Part shown: positions 28,442 to 38,683 of the stretch, piece after piece
How the letters are laid out: every line of letters begins with the position of its first letter
Numbering within the stretch: position 1 is the stretch's first letter
Assembly (NCBI GenBank): GCA_028292485.1
Contig: JAQGMG010000053.1
Location: forward strand, 42,073-106,072
DNA length: 64,000 bases
Reading direction: 5' to 3'
Source of the DNA: Rhodocyclales bacterium
GTDB taxonomy: Bacteria; Pseudomonadota; Gammaproteobacteria; Burkholderiales; Rhodocyclaceae
Program-made: the position numbers and the translations under genes
Notes under the pieces: model-generated
Database searches by the model: none
Seen by the model: only the letters and a program-made list of their open reading frames with translations
Told to the model about the DNA's origin: nothing

Positions 28442-29473
28442 TTGCCAGTCAGCGAGGTCGTTCCCTTCACGGCTGCCGATGGTTTTCAGTGCAACCTGAT
28501 CCATGTGCGCAGCGACGGCGGACAGGCACCCAGCAAGGGGCCGGTACTGCTCGTTCATGGCGCCGGCGTGCGCGCCAATATCTTCCAGCCCAAAGTAGAC
28601 ACCACCCTGGTCGATTACCTGCTGACCAATGGCTATGACGTCTGGCTGGAAAACTGGCGCGCCAGTATCGAGTTCGCCCCGAACCGCTGGACGCTCGATC
28701 AGGCCGCGGCCTACGATCACCCGGCGGCTGTGCAGAAGGTCGTCGAGCGTACTGGTGCGGCCGAGATCAAGGCGGTGATTCACTGCCAGGGTTCGACCAG
28801 CTTCATGATGAGCGCGGTGGCCGGCCTCGTGCCGCAGGTCACTACCATCGTCAGCAACGCGGTGGCACTGCATCCAGTCGTGCCGGGTATCTCTCGCCTC
28901 AAGCTGTCGCTGGCCACACCGCTGGTAGCGACCATGACCGACTACCTCAATCCGCAATGGGGCCTCAAGGCCGACGGCTTCGTGCCGAAGTTGCTCGCCG
29001 GTGCCGTGGCGCTGACTCATCACGAGTGTGATAACCCGGTCTGCAAGTTCTCGAGTTTTACCTATGGCACCGGCTTCCCCGTGCTGTGGCGCCACGAGAA
29101 TCTCAACGACGAAACCCACGAGTGGCTCAAGCAGGAGTTCGCCAGCGTGCCGCTGCGTTTCTTCAACCAGATCGGTCGCAGCGTGCGCAAGGGCCAGCTC
29201 GTCTCGGTCGAAGGTCTTGCGCAACTGCCAGCTGCATTTGCCGCGCAGCCACCTAAAACCACAGCGCGTTTCGCTTTCCTCGCTGGCGAGCAGAACATCT
29301 GCTTCCTGCCCGAGAGCCAACAACGCACTTTCGATTTCTTCGAACAGCAGCGCCGTCATTTCCACTCCCTGCATGTCCTGCCCGACTATGGGCATCTCGA
29401 TGTCTTCATCGGCAAGAACGCAGCACGAGACGTTTTCCCCATCATCCTCGACGAACTCGACCGACCTCACTAG
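28442..29473 (+). CDS. Alpha/beta hydrolase with cysteine in the nucleophile position
   Basis: A 343-residue alpha/beta-hydrolase-fold protein. The oxyanion-hole segment is VLLVHGAGV (residues 36-43), the strand-turn-helix nucleophile elbow is VIHCQGSTS with C115 where lipases and esterases have serine, and a C-terminal LPDYGHLDVFIG carries the likely catalytic histidine. The start is TTG at 28442 with a perfect AAGGAG six bases upstream. No signal peptide is seen. It is the first gene of a six-gene plus-strand cluster ending with a cholesterol-oxidase-like GMC enzyme. The substrate is unknown; a carboxylic ester or lipid is an inference from neighbours. Related hydrolase domains accompany GMC oxidases in other bacteria. 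Confidence 0.85.
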   Translation: MPVSEVVPFTAADGFQCNLIHVRSDGGQAPSKGPVLLVHGAGVRANIFQPKVDTTLVDYLLTNGYDVWLENWRASIEFAPNRWTLDQAAAYDHPAAVQKVVERTGAAEIKAVIHCQGSTSFMMSAVAGLVPQVTTIVSNAVALHPVVPGISRLKLSLATPLVATMTDYLNPQWGLKADGFVPKLLAGAVALTHHECDNPVCKFSSFTYGTGFPVLWRHENLNDETHEWLKQEFASVPLRFFNQIGRSVRKGQLVSVEGLAQLPAAFAAQPPKTTARFAFLAGEQNICFLPESQQRTFDFFEQQRRHFHSLHVLPDYGHLDVFIGKNAARDVFPIILDELDRPH

Positions 29474-29494
29474 AACTCATTGGGAGTAATAAGC

Positions 29495-30358
29495 ATGGGC
29501 AGGCCAAAAAGACTGAAAGAACAGGCGGGACGTTACGCGCTGGTAGACGGCATTCCTTTTCAGCTGCCGGTGAATTCGTTCAAGTCACCTGCGCTGATGG
29601 CAGCCTTCAGCATCGACGCCGACAAGGCCGCTGCACTCATGCCTGGCAACGAACTGCATCCCTTCCGACTGTGGAACAAGGGCCTGCTGGTCATCACCGT
29701 CGTCAATTACGTCGAGACCAATATCGGCAAGTACATCGAGTACAGCATCGCCATTGCCTGCACGCATGGCAGCAAGCCGGCGCCACGATTGTTGCCAGCG
29801 ATGTTCATGAAAACCTTCGGCACAGGCCAGTACGTTTTCGATCTGCCGGTCAGTACCGAGGTCTCCGTCAAGGGTGGCAAGGGCATCTGGGGCATGCCCA
29901 AGCACCAGGCCAATCTCGATTTCATCGTGGGTGACGAGTGGGTCAGCAGCCAGTACGACCTCGACGGACAACTTGCCATGCGCATAGACGTGGCACGGCC
30001 GAAGAAGGCCTGGTTGCCGATGAACATGGGCGCGGTGAACTACTGCGCGTTTCGCGGCCTGTTGATGGCGTCATATATCTACTTCAAGGGCAAGCTCGGC
30101 TTCTCGCTGATGAAGAAGGGCTCGGCGCGTCTCACCATCGGTGATCATCCGCGCATGCAGCCACTCAAGAGCCTGGGCATCAGCGAGCATCCGCTGTTCT
30201 GTGGATTCTTCCCGGAGACGGCGGGTGTGCTTGACGATCACTTCGAGGCCTGGTTCCTGAGTGAGAAGACGCCGCCGGCGAAGCCGATGGAAGGCACGGA
30301 AAGCGTCGTGAATCTCGAACAGAAGCAGGAGTGGCTGGCGCCGCCGGATCGCAAATAA
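29495..30358 (+). CDS. Acetoacetate decarboxylase family protein
   Basis: A 287-residue protein of the ADC-like fold. GGKGIWGMPKHQANLDF (residues 127-143) matches the family core, where the lysine after GxP forms the Schiff base in true decarboxylases; here it would be K136. The neighbouring lysine that lowers its pKa in the Clostridium enzyme is histidine (H137). Family members of this kind often act on other beta-keto or aldol substrates. GGGAG lies eight bases before the ATG, favouring 29495 over TTG at 29480. It follows the hydrolase by 21 bases. Confidence 0.83.
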   Translation: MGRPKRLKEQAGRYALVDGIPFQLPVNSFKSPALMAAFSIDADKAAALMPGNELHPFRLWNKGLLVITVVNYVETNIGKYIEYSIAIACTHGSKPAPRLLPAMFMKTFGTGQYVFDLPVSTEVSVKGGKGIWGMPKHQANLDFIVGDEWVSSQYDLDGQLAMRIDVARPKKAWLPMNMGAVNYCAFRGLLMASYIYFKGKLGFSLMKKGSARLTIGDHPRMQPLKSLGISEHPLFCGFFPETAGVLDDHFEAWFLSEKTPPAKPMEGTESVVNLEQKQEWLAPPDRK

Positions 30359-30363
30359 TTCTC

Positions 30364-30539
30364 CGTCATTCCCGCGAATTTTGGAAGAATCGCGGGAATC
30401 CTGCGGCGTTGGAACCTACAAGAACGCGAGCAATCCGTTCGTGTTGAGCGTAGCAAAGCGAAGTCGAAACATGCCGCTCGACGTGGTTCTTCGGGCCGTT
30501 GGTAACGCCACTGGATTCCCGCTTTCGCGGGAATGACGG
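30364..30539. repeat. Cluster of short dispersed palindromic repeats
   Basis: The gap holds an inverted repeat ATTCCCGCGA (30368) / TCGCGGGAAT (30390), then CCGTTCGTGTTGAGCG...GAAGTCGAAAC (30435-30470). A third unit, GGATTCCCGC-TTTC-GCGGGAATGACGG, occupies 30513-30539. The first and third belong to the GTCATTCCCGCGAAAGCGGGAATCCAG class and the second resembles TTCGTGCTGAGC repeats, both common in betaproteobacterial intergenic DNA. Confidence 0.7.
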
Positions 30540-30576
30540 TATGTAAGAGGGGTACGTTAATGGGGGAACTTACTGC

Positions 30577-30969
30577 ATGGGCAAGCTGAAGAATTATCTC
30601 GGGACAATCGTCACCCTGATCGCCATAGTGACCATCATCAGCGGCGCCGTGCAGATGCTCTGGCCCTGGCTTGTGCTCAAGATGATCGGCGGTTCGCTCG
30701 ATGCTGGCTCACAACATTCCTTCGGCATCATCGGCATGTTCATGGTGTTGTTCGGTGCATTGGCTCTGCATGGCCTGATCACGCATTCTTCGCCTGCCTT
30801 GCTGTGGGCGAGCATCCAGAAGCTCGGCGCCTTTCTTGCCGTGGCCCTTGGTGTGCACAACAACGTATTTTCTTCGCTCGCCATGGCCGTAGCCTGGTTC
30901 GATCTGTTGTCCTTTTTCCTGATGATTGTCTTCTGGCGCAAGATGGTCAACGGCACGCTCGCATCATGA
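30577..30969 (+). CDS. Small four-helix membrane protein, unknown function
   Basis: A 130-residue protein made almost wholly of four hydrophobic segments: IVTLIAIVTIISGAVQMLW, FGIIGMFMVLFGALALHGLI, LLWASIQKLGAFLAVALGV and FDLLSFFLMIVFW. A short basic start (MGKLKNYLG) suggests an inside N-terminus. I do not recognise the family. The gene ends in an ATGA overlap with the patatin gene, so the two are coupled. GGGGGA lies ten bases before the ATG. Confidence 0.75.
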   Translation: MGKLKNYLGTIVTLIAIVTIISGAVQMLWPWLVLKMIGGSLDAGSQHSFGIIGMFMVLFGALALHGLITHSSPALLWASIQKLGAFLAVALGVHNNVFSSLAMAVAWFDLLSFFLMIVFWRKMVNGTLAS

Positions 30970-32513
30970 AGACCACCGTTGCGCTGGCGGCGGATGCCGC
31001 AGACGAAGTTAACAATGTAGCGCGCCGCTCGCTGGTTCTCGCTGGTGGCGGCATGCGCGTGGCATGGCAGGCCGGTGTGCTCAAGGCCCTGTACGAAGGA
31101 GGATTGCGCTTCCAGCACGGCGACGGCACCTCGGGCGGCACGATGAATCTCGGCATGCTGCTCTCTGGCCTGACGCCCGACGAGATGTGCGAGCGCTGGC
31201 GCAGTCTCGACGTGAAGGATTTCGTCTCGCTGCTGCCGATGCGTGACTATCTGAAAGGCTTCAGCGCCAAAGCCATGGGCGATGCGGACGGTATCGTCGA
31301 GAAAGTCTTCCCGCACCTGGGTATCGATCCGGCGCGCATCCGCATGGCCGAGGGTATGGCGGGCAGCTTCAACGTCTGCAACTTCACGCGCAAGACCAAC
31401 GAGGCTGTGCCGCATACGGAGATCGATCTCGATCTGTTGGTGGCGGGCATCTCGCTGCCGGTTTTCATGCCGCCGGTCAGGCGCGGTGACACGGAGTATC
31501 TCGATTCGGTATGGATCAAGGATGCTAACGTCATCGAAGCGGTGAAGCGCGGCGCCGAAGAAGTGTGGCTCGTCTGGTGCATCGGCAATACGCCACGCTA
31601 TCGCGACGGCGCGTTCAACCAGTATGTGCACATGATCGAGATCAGCGCGGCAGGCAAGCTCAATGAGGAGCTCGACTGGGTCCGCGAACTCAACGAACGC
31701 ATCGCGCGCGGCGATTCGCCCTATGGGCAAACGAAGCAGATCACGCTGCATGTGGTGAAGCCTGAAAAGCCGCTACCGCTCGATCCGGATTTCTATCTTG
31801 GCCGCATCGATTCGGCCACACTGGTCGATCGTGGCTATGCAGATGCCATGCGCTATCTCGGCGCCAGATCGCCGCAGGGTGTCGCGCTGACTCCGGAGGC
31901 AACGCAAATGCAGGATGCAGGCGTCGGTATCGCGTTTCGCGAAACCATGGCGGGTCATTTCGCGCTCGGTGCAGGTGACCCCAAGGCGGGCGCTGCGTTG
32001 GGCAAGACCAGCAACATCCAGCTGGCGATGCACGCCAGCATCGACGTCGAAGACATCGAGGCCTTCATCGCCGACCCGCAGCACGTCAGCGGATTGAGCG
32101 GGCACATCGACTTTCCGCCGCTCGGACTCAATATTCCCGCCTCGCATGGCGTGTTCGCGCTGTTCATGCCGGGCGACGAACCGGGGTTGCGCTGGATGGT
32201 GTACGAGCTCGGCTTTCAGCATGGCGGCAAGGACTATTACCTTGCCGGCAAGAAGGAGGTGCGCGTTGCTTCACCGCTTGCCATGTGGTCAGCCACGACG
32301 ACGCTCTACACGCGCCTGCACGAAGGGCGTGATGCCAGCGGGCCGGTTGTTGGGGCTGGCGTATTGAGCCTCGGCGTGAGCGCCTTGATGAGTCTGGCGT
32401 CGACCTTCCATGCTACGAACGCGCCTTCGATAGGCAAGAGCATGGGCGCGGTCGGCAAGTTCATCGGCTTCTTCACACGCTCGCTTGTCTCGACTTACCT
32501 GTTGCGTCGCTGA
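30966..32513 (+). CDS. Patatin-like phospholipase family protein
   Basis: A 515-residue protein. The N-terminal patatin domain has the oxyanion-hole GGGMR (residues 27-31) and the nucleophile elbow GTSGG (S56). The catalytic Asp site reads YLDSVWIKDAN (D180), so the usual DG(G/A) is DSV. A C-terminal extension of about 200 residues includes LNIPASHGVFALFMPGD and a hydrophobic GVLSLGVSALMSLAS, and is not explained by patatin. Acyl-ester hydrolysis is inferred. The start overlaps the membrane-protein gene (ATGA). Confidence 0.85.
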   Translation: MKTTVALAADAADEVNNVARRSLVLAGGGMRVAWQAGVLKALYEGGLRFQHGDGTSGGTMNLGMLLSGLTPDEMCERWRSLDVKDFVSLLPMRDYLKGFSAKAMGDADGIVEKVFPHLGIDPARIRMAEGMAGSFNVCNFTRKTNEAVPHTEIDLDLLVAGISLPVFMPPVRRGDTEYLDSVWIKDANVIEAVKRGAEEVWLVWCIGNTPRYRDGAFNQYVHMIEISAAGKLNEELDWVRELNERIARGDSPYGQTKQITLHVVKPEKPLPLDPDFYLGRIDSATLVDRGYADAMRYLGARSPQGVALTPEATQMQDAGVGIAFRETMAGHFALGAGDPKAGAALGKTSNIQLAMHASIDVEDIEAFIADPQHVSGLSGHIDFPPLGLNIPASHGVFALFMPGDEPGLRWMVYELGFQHGGKDYYLAGKKEVRVASPLAMWSATTTLYTRLHEGRDASGPVVGAGVLSLGVSALMSLASTFHATNAPSIGKSMGAVGKFIGFFTRSLVSTYLLRR

Positions 32514-32536
32514 GTACGCCAAGCCAGGAGCCATAC

Positions 32537-34480
32537 ATGCAAAAAAACGCCGCCGGTGATCAAGGCACTTCTGCGCCAGGCAAGTTGATGGATGTGTCCA
32601 TCACGCAGATGTGGCCCGTCAATTGGCTCAATCCTGGTCAGCTATCCTTGACCGCAGTGCGCGCCTTGCTGGGCACTGTGTTCGGTGCCTACACCGACCG
32701 GCGCGAGATGCAGGCAGCACTCGGGCCGGATGCGGCCTTGCAGGACTGCACCCATCTCAACTACTCGGATCGCGACGAGTTGTGGATGGACTACGTTGCC
32801 GATCTCGGCGATGGCTGGGACGCGACCTACAGCATTGCCTGGTTGTTGTCGCAGCCACAGCTGACGTTGCAGGATCAGCAGGGCAAGGATCTGACCTTGC
32901 CACGCGGCGAAGTGCTGCTCATGGGGGGAGACGAGGTATATCCCACCGCCTCGCACCTGGCGTATGCACAACGTTTCAAGGGGCCATATACCGCGGCACT
33001 GCCTTATGCCGATAGCGTAAGGCTGAAGCTGCTCGCCATTCCGGGCAACCACGACTGGTACGACGGCGTGAGTGGATTCATGCGGGTCTTCTGCCAGCAG
33101 CGCTGGGTGGGTGGCCGGCGTACCTTGCAGCAACGCAGCTATTTCGCCCTGCGCCTGCCGCACAACTGGTGGTTGTGGGCGGTGGACATCCAGCTCGAGA
33201 CCGATATCGACTATCCGCAGAAGCAATATTTCCAGTGGTTTGGCGAGCAGTTGCAGACGGGCGATCGCGTTATCATCTGCGCTCCCGTACCAAGCTGGAT
33301 CGGTGCCGGCGACAAGCGCAATGTGCGCGACGCGGAAGCGATTGCCGCACATCCGAATCTCTCCTACATCGAGGCACTGGTACGCAAGCAGGGCGCGGAG
33401 GTGCAAGTGTCATTGGCGGGAGACATGCATCACTACGCGCACTATGAACAGACCGGTGATACCCCGCAGCAAGCCGGCAGCAAGCGCCACAAGATCACGG
33501 CCGGCGGCGGCGGAGCATTCCTGCATGGCACACACGACTTGCCGACAACGCTGACGCTGGGCGAGGGCGGACAAAGCACGGACTACGCGCTGCGCGATCC
33601 GTACCCAAGTGTCATGAGATCGCAATGGATGCGTTGCTACAACCTGGCACTGTGCTGGTACAACCCGGCGTTTGCCTTGTTCCTGGGTTGCCTCTATCTG
33701 TTTTACTCATGGATATGGCAGAGCGCCAGCAAGGGCCTCACCGGCTTGAACGAATCGCTCATGCTGCAATTGAGCGGTCTGCCATTCACATTTGCCAACG
33801 CCGTCCATGAAGTGGTGCCGGCGCTGTGGCACAGCATCTCGCACCGCCCCGGCACCTTGCTGACCTCGACGATCCCCATCCTCGCGCTGCTCGCGTTCAC
33901 GGATGCGCCGCCGCGCAAGTGGTCTGTCGTGCGCCGCGTGGTGTGGGGTGCATTGCACGGCTGCGCGCACCTGCTGCTCGCGTTGATGCTGATGTGGTTT
34001 TTCTCGCGCATTAATCTGAGCGCTATCGCGCATCACATCAACCAGGATCCGGTGGCGTGGATGGACTCGTTCTGGCAGATTGCGTTGATCTCGGTGGAAA
34101 CCATCGGCGCCGGTTTCGTGTTCGGCGGCAGCATGTTCGGGCTGTACCTCGTGCTGTCGAACCTGCTCTCCGGCATGCATGCCGAGCATGTCTATTCGGC
34201 ATTGCATATCGGCAATTACAAGAATTTCCTGCGGCTGCATGTTGCCAAGGATGCCGTGACGATCTACGCCGTCAAGGTCGAGAAGGTATGTCGTCGCTGG
34301 AGCATCTCCGAACTGGCGCGCGATGTGGTCTCCGTCGGGCGCTGGCCACGAGCACGCAAGTGGGATTTCCGCATACCCGAGACAGCCACCGCGCCGTGGT
34401 TCAAACCCGCCAGCGGGCGCATCGACGCAGCACTGATCGAGAAGATCGAGATTCCGGCCAGAACCGGTGCGGGGCTGTAA
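32537..34480 (+). CDS. Calcineurin-like metallophosphoesterase with C-terminal membrane domain
   Basis: A 647-residue protein. The N-terminal part carries dinuclear-metal phosphoesterase motifs: LGDGWDA and GGDEVYPT aspartates, IPGNHDWYDG and SLAGDMHHYAHYE. The C-terminal half has about four hydrophobic segments (WYNPAFALFLGCLYLFYSWIW, TSTIPILALLAF, CAHLLLALMLMWFF, FVFGGSMFGLYLVLSNLL). The usual DxH motif is replaced by DGW, so the metal site may differ. It follows the patatin gene by 23 bases. The substrate is unknown. Confidence 0.85.
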   Translation: MQKNAAGDQGTSAPGKLMDVSITQMWPVNWLNPGQLSLTAVRALLGTVFGAYTDRREMQAALGPDAALQDCTHLNYSDRDELWMDYVADLGDGWDATYSIAWLLSQPQLTLQDQQGKDLTLPRGEVLLMGGDEVYPTASHLAYAQRFKGPYTAALPYADSVRLKLLAIPGNHDWYDGVSGFMRVFCQQRWVGGRRTLQQRSYFALRLPHNWWLWAVDIQLETDIDYPQKQYFQWFGEQLQTGDRVIICAPVPSWIGAGDKRNVRDAEAIAAHPNLSYIEALVRKQGAEVQVSLAGDMHHYAHYEQTGDTPQQAGSKRHKITAGGGGAFLHGTHDLPTTLTLGEGGQSTDYALRDPYPSVMRSQWMRCYNLALCWYNPAFALFLGCLYLFYSWIWQSASKGLTGLNESLMLQLSGLPFTFANAVHEVVPALWHSISHRPGTLLTSTIPILALLAFTDAPPRKWSVVRRVVWGALHGCAHLLLALMLMWFFSRINLSAIAHHINQDPVAWMDSFWQIALISVETIGAGFVFGGSMFGLYLVLSNLLSGMHAEHVYSALHIGNYKNFLRLHVAKDAVTIYAVKVEKVCRRWSISELARDVVSVGRWPRARKWDFRIPETATAPWFKPASGRIDAALIEKIEIPARTGAGL

Positions 34481-34510
34481 AGAACAAGACACAGGGCAGG
34501 GGAGCAAGGA

Positions 34511-36097
34511 ATGAAGAATTACGATGTCATTATCATCGGCAGCGGCTTTGGCGGTGCAGTCAACGCCTGTCGTCTGACCGAGGCAGGGTTGAACGTACTG
34601 GTGCTGGAGCGCGGTCGTCGCTGGACGCCGGAGAGCTATCCGCGCGGCGCGGGCGACGCGTGGATGTGGGATCAATCCCAACCGGAGAGCTGCAACGGCT
34701 GGATCGATCTACGCATCATGGACGATATGACAGTGGCGCAGGGCGCCGGCGTCGGTGGCGGTTCGCTGATCTACGCCAATATCTCTGTCGAAGCCAAGCC
34801 GGACGCTTTCAAGAACGGCTGGCCGACGCAGATCACCTACGACGAACTCAAGCCTTATTACGACCGCGTCGGCAAGATGCTCGACGTGCAGACACTGCCC
34901 GAGAACCAGCTGACCGAGCGCTACAAACTCATGAAGGAAGGCGCCGAGAAACTCGGCTATGGCGATCGTTTCCGCGCTTTGCCACTGGCGGTCAGCTTCA
35001 GCCCGGAATTCAGCTACGCCCGCCCTGATCCCTTCAACGATGTGCACTCGGTGAAGTTCACCAACCAGTTCGGCGTCGAGCAGGGCACCTGCGTGCATTG
35101 CGGCAACTGCGATATCGGTTGCCAGGTGAAAGCCAAGAACACGCTCGACCTCAACTATATCGCTCGTGCCGAGCAGCTCGGCGCTGAAGTGCGTCCCTTG
35201 CACATGGTGTACAACATCTCTCAGGACCGTGGCCGCTACACCGTGCACTTCCATCGCATCGTGGATGGACAACTCGTACCCGGTTTCGAGACCGCTGAGC
35301 GCGTCATTCTCGCAGCAGGTTCGCTTGGCTCGACCGAGCTCTTGCTGCGCGCGCGCGACCAGTACCGCACGCTGCCGGGCCTGAGCAGTTTTCTCGGCAA
35401 GGGCTGGAGTTCGAACGGCGACTTCCTGACGCCGGCGACCTATTCCAACCGCAAGGTTTCGCCGACGCACGGGCCGACGATTACCTGCGCCATCGACTTT
35501 CTCGATGGAGCGGTGAATGGCAAGGAGTTCTTCGTCGAGGATGGTGGCTTCCCGAATGTATTGCGCGACTTCCTGCGCGCTGGAGCCAAGGGCGCCAAGG
35601 CCAAGCATCGCGTCATCATCAAATGGCTTGAAAGCCTCAGCGCGGCGCAGGACCCGCTCGGCAATGTCATGCCATGGTTTGGTCAGGCGATGGACGCGGC
35701 CGACGGCAAGCTCTACCTCGGCCGTGTCTGGTACGCGCCGTGGCGCCGCAAACTGAAGCTCGATTGGGACGTGACGCGCAGCGAGGCTACGGTGCAGGCC
35801 ATGGTTGATATGCATATCAAATTATCGGAAGCGACGGGAGGCGACGCATCCGTGCCCTTCACCTGGACCTTGATGAAGAACCTCGTGACGCCGCATCCGC
35901 TGGGTGGCTGCAATATGGGCACGACGGCGGAGAACGGCGTGGTCAATCACGCTGGTGAGGTGTTCGGCTATCCGGGCCTGTACGTGGCGGATGGCGCCAT
36001 CGTACCGCGTGCGGTCGGCTTGAATCCTTCACGCACGATTGCGGCACTGGCCGAACGCATTGCCAAGCACATCGTCGCTGCGTCGCCCGTTTCGTAG
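34511..36097 (+). CDS. Cholesterol-oxidase-like GMC family flavoprotein
   Basis: A 528-residue FAD oxidoreductase. It has an N-terminal dinucleotide fold (YDVIIIGSGFGGAVNACRLTEAG...VLERG), AQGAGVGGGSLIYANIS, ILAAGSLGSTELLL, and the C-terminal HPLGGCNMG...LYVADGAIVP...NPSRTIAALAERIA block with the active-site region. A cluster CVHCGNCDIGCQVKAKNT (CxxCxxCxxxC) resembles that in membrane cholesterol oxidases of the ChoD type. No Tat signal is seen. It closes the cluster. A sterol or lipid alcohol substrate is inferred from family and context. Confidence 0.88.
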   Translation: MKNYDVIIIGSGFGGAVNACRLTEAGLNVLVLERGRRWTPESYPRGAGDAWMWDQSQPESCNGWIDLRIMDDMTVAQGAGVGGGSLIYANISVEAKPDAFKNGWPTQITYDELKPYYDRVGKMLDVQTLPENQLTERYKLMKEGAEKLGYGDRFRALPLAVSFSPEFSYARPDPFNDVHSVKFTNQFGVEQGTCVHCGNCDIGCQVKAKNTLDLNYIARAEQLGAEVRPLHMVYNISQDRGRYTVHFHRIVDGQLVPGFETAERVILAAGSLGSTELLLRARDQYRTLPGLSSFLGKGWSSNGDFLTPATYSNRKVSPTHGPTITCAIDFLDGAVNGKEFFVEDGGFPNVLRDFLRAGAKGAKAKHRVIIKWLESLSAAQDPLGNVMPWFGQAMDAADGKLYLGRVWYAPWRRKLKLDWDVTRSEATVQAMVDMHIKLSEATGGDASVPFTWTLMKNLVTPHPLGGCNMGTTAENGVVNHAGEVFGYPGLYVADGAIVPRAVGLNPSRTIAALAERIAKHIVAASPVS

Positions 36098-36136
36098 AGG
36101 CTGTTCACGCTTTGAGGTCAGGACCACGCAGAAGCT

Positions 36137-36203
36137 CGTCATCCCGGCGAAGGCCGGGATCCAGGCTCGGAGCGTACTGGATCCGGCTTTCGCCGGAATG
36201 ACG
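36137..36203. repeat. REP-like CGTCATCCCGGCGAA repeat
   Basis: CGTCATCCCGGCGAAGGCCGGGATCCAG and CTGGATCCGGCTTTCGCCGGAATGACG type arms are reverse-complementary around CTCGGAGCGTA. The same element recurs at 57448-57519. It lies between the ends of the GMC gene and vapC. Confidence 0.8.
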
Positions 36204-36210
36204 TCTTAAA

Positions 36211-36606
36211 TCATGCCTTCGGCCGCACGCTTTCGACGCTGACGCCGATTTCAAGATTCTGCCAAGGTCGGTCAGTGGTCAGGATGTGGGCGCTTTGCTT
36301 CTGCCCCAAGGCAAGACAGGCGCGATCGCCCAGTGACAGGCCGAACTGGCGAGTCACTGGGCGTAGCCACGCCGCCATTTCAGCCAGCTCGCCATCAAAG
36401 GGTTTCTCTGTCAGTTCTAGAGCCTGAAAGGCTTCGCTTGCTTCACTCTGCGTGAGACCCCAATCGATCAGACGCGTCAGTACTTCGGTCTTGTTGACGC
36501 TGCAGATGAACGCCTGGCCCAGAACGCTTGCCACCCGGTCGGCGCCGGGTTCGTCGTTGAGCAGGGCCAATACGGCGGAAGCGTCGAGTACATAGGCTTC
36601 ACTCAC
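36211..36606 (-). CDS. vapC: VapC-type PIN-domain toxin
   Basis: A 131-residue PIN ribonuclease. Its acidic residues lie in VLDASAVLALLNDEPG, NKTEVLTRL, LSLGDRACLALG and ILTTDRPW. GTG at 36606 overlaps the antitoxin stop by 8 bases (GTGAGTGA), the usual coupling in this gene pair. The open frame runs further upstream but out of the family. Cleavage of tRNA or rRNA is expected for the family. Confidence 0.85.
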   Translation of the reverse strand: MSEAYVLDASAVLALLNDEPGADRVASVLGQAFICSVNKTEVLTRLIDWGLTQSEASEAFQALELTEKPFDGELAEMAAWLRPVTRQFGLSLGDRACLALGQKQSAHILTTDRPWQNLEIGVSVESVRPKA

Positions 36607-36841
36607 GCTCAGCCTCGGCGCGACGTTCGGCAATGAGCTCGTCGGCAAGCGACACATTGGAAGGGACATGACGCCGGACCAGCGCCTGCGCATGCCGCAG
36701 CCGCGACGCCCGCGTAGTCAGGCGCGCTTCGCCATCGACCAATTCCCACAACACGCTGTCACCTTCCTTAAGTCCCAGCGCCTGACGGATTTCAGCGGGA
36801 ACGACAACACGGCCGCCTTCTGACATTTTCATCTGGATCAT
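36599..36841 (-). CDS. vapB: VapB-type AbrB/SpoVT antitoxin
   Basis: An 80-residue antitoxin with an N-terminal swapped-hairpin DNA-binding domain (GGRVVVPAEIRQALGLKEGDSVLWE). A basic/acidic tail (LADELIAERRAEAERE) would bind and block VapC. ATG at 36841 is used; ATG at 36832 is also possible. It precedes vapC and overlaps it by 8 bases. Autoregulation by the complex is typical. Confidence 0.85.
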   Translation of the reverse strand: MIQMKMSEGGRVVVPAEIRQALGLKEGDSVLWELVDGEARLTTRASRLRHAQALVRRHVPSNVSLADELIAERRAEAERE

Positions 36842-36907
36842 CGTATATCTACCATTTAAAGAGTAAATGTCATTTTAGCCGCGGCGTGTCATTTTGCAAG
36901 CAAGAGA

Positions 36908-36931
36908 AAGGCCCCGCAATTGCGGGGCCTT
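36908..36931 (-). terminator. Rho-independent terminator of groESL
   Basis: AAGGCCCCGCAATTGCGGGGCCTT is a perfect palindrome, followed on the minus strand by a T-rich run (TCTCTT). It lies 55 bases after groEL and can also act as a boundary to vapBC. Confidence 0.85.
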
Positions 36932-36985
36932 CTTGATGCATGTGTTCCGGAGCGCGCCACACTTGCGCGAGACGGCAGCTCGAAA

Positions 36986-38662
<1,677 letters not shown>

Positions 38663-38683
38663 TCAGAATTCGTTGATAGAAGT

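Noticed and set aside
36842..36907. Extra gene between vapB and groEL
   Set aside because: Only the vapB upstream region and the groEL terminator are present.
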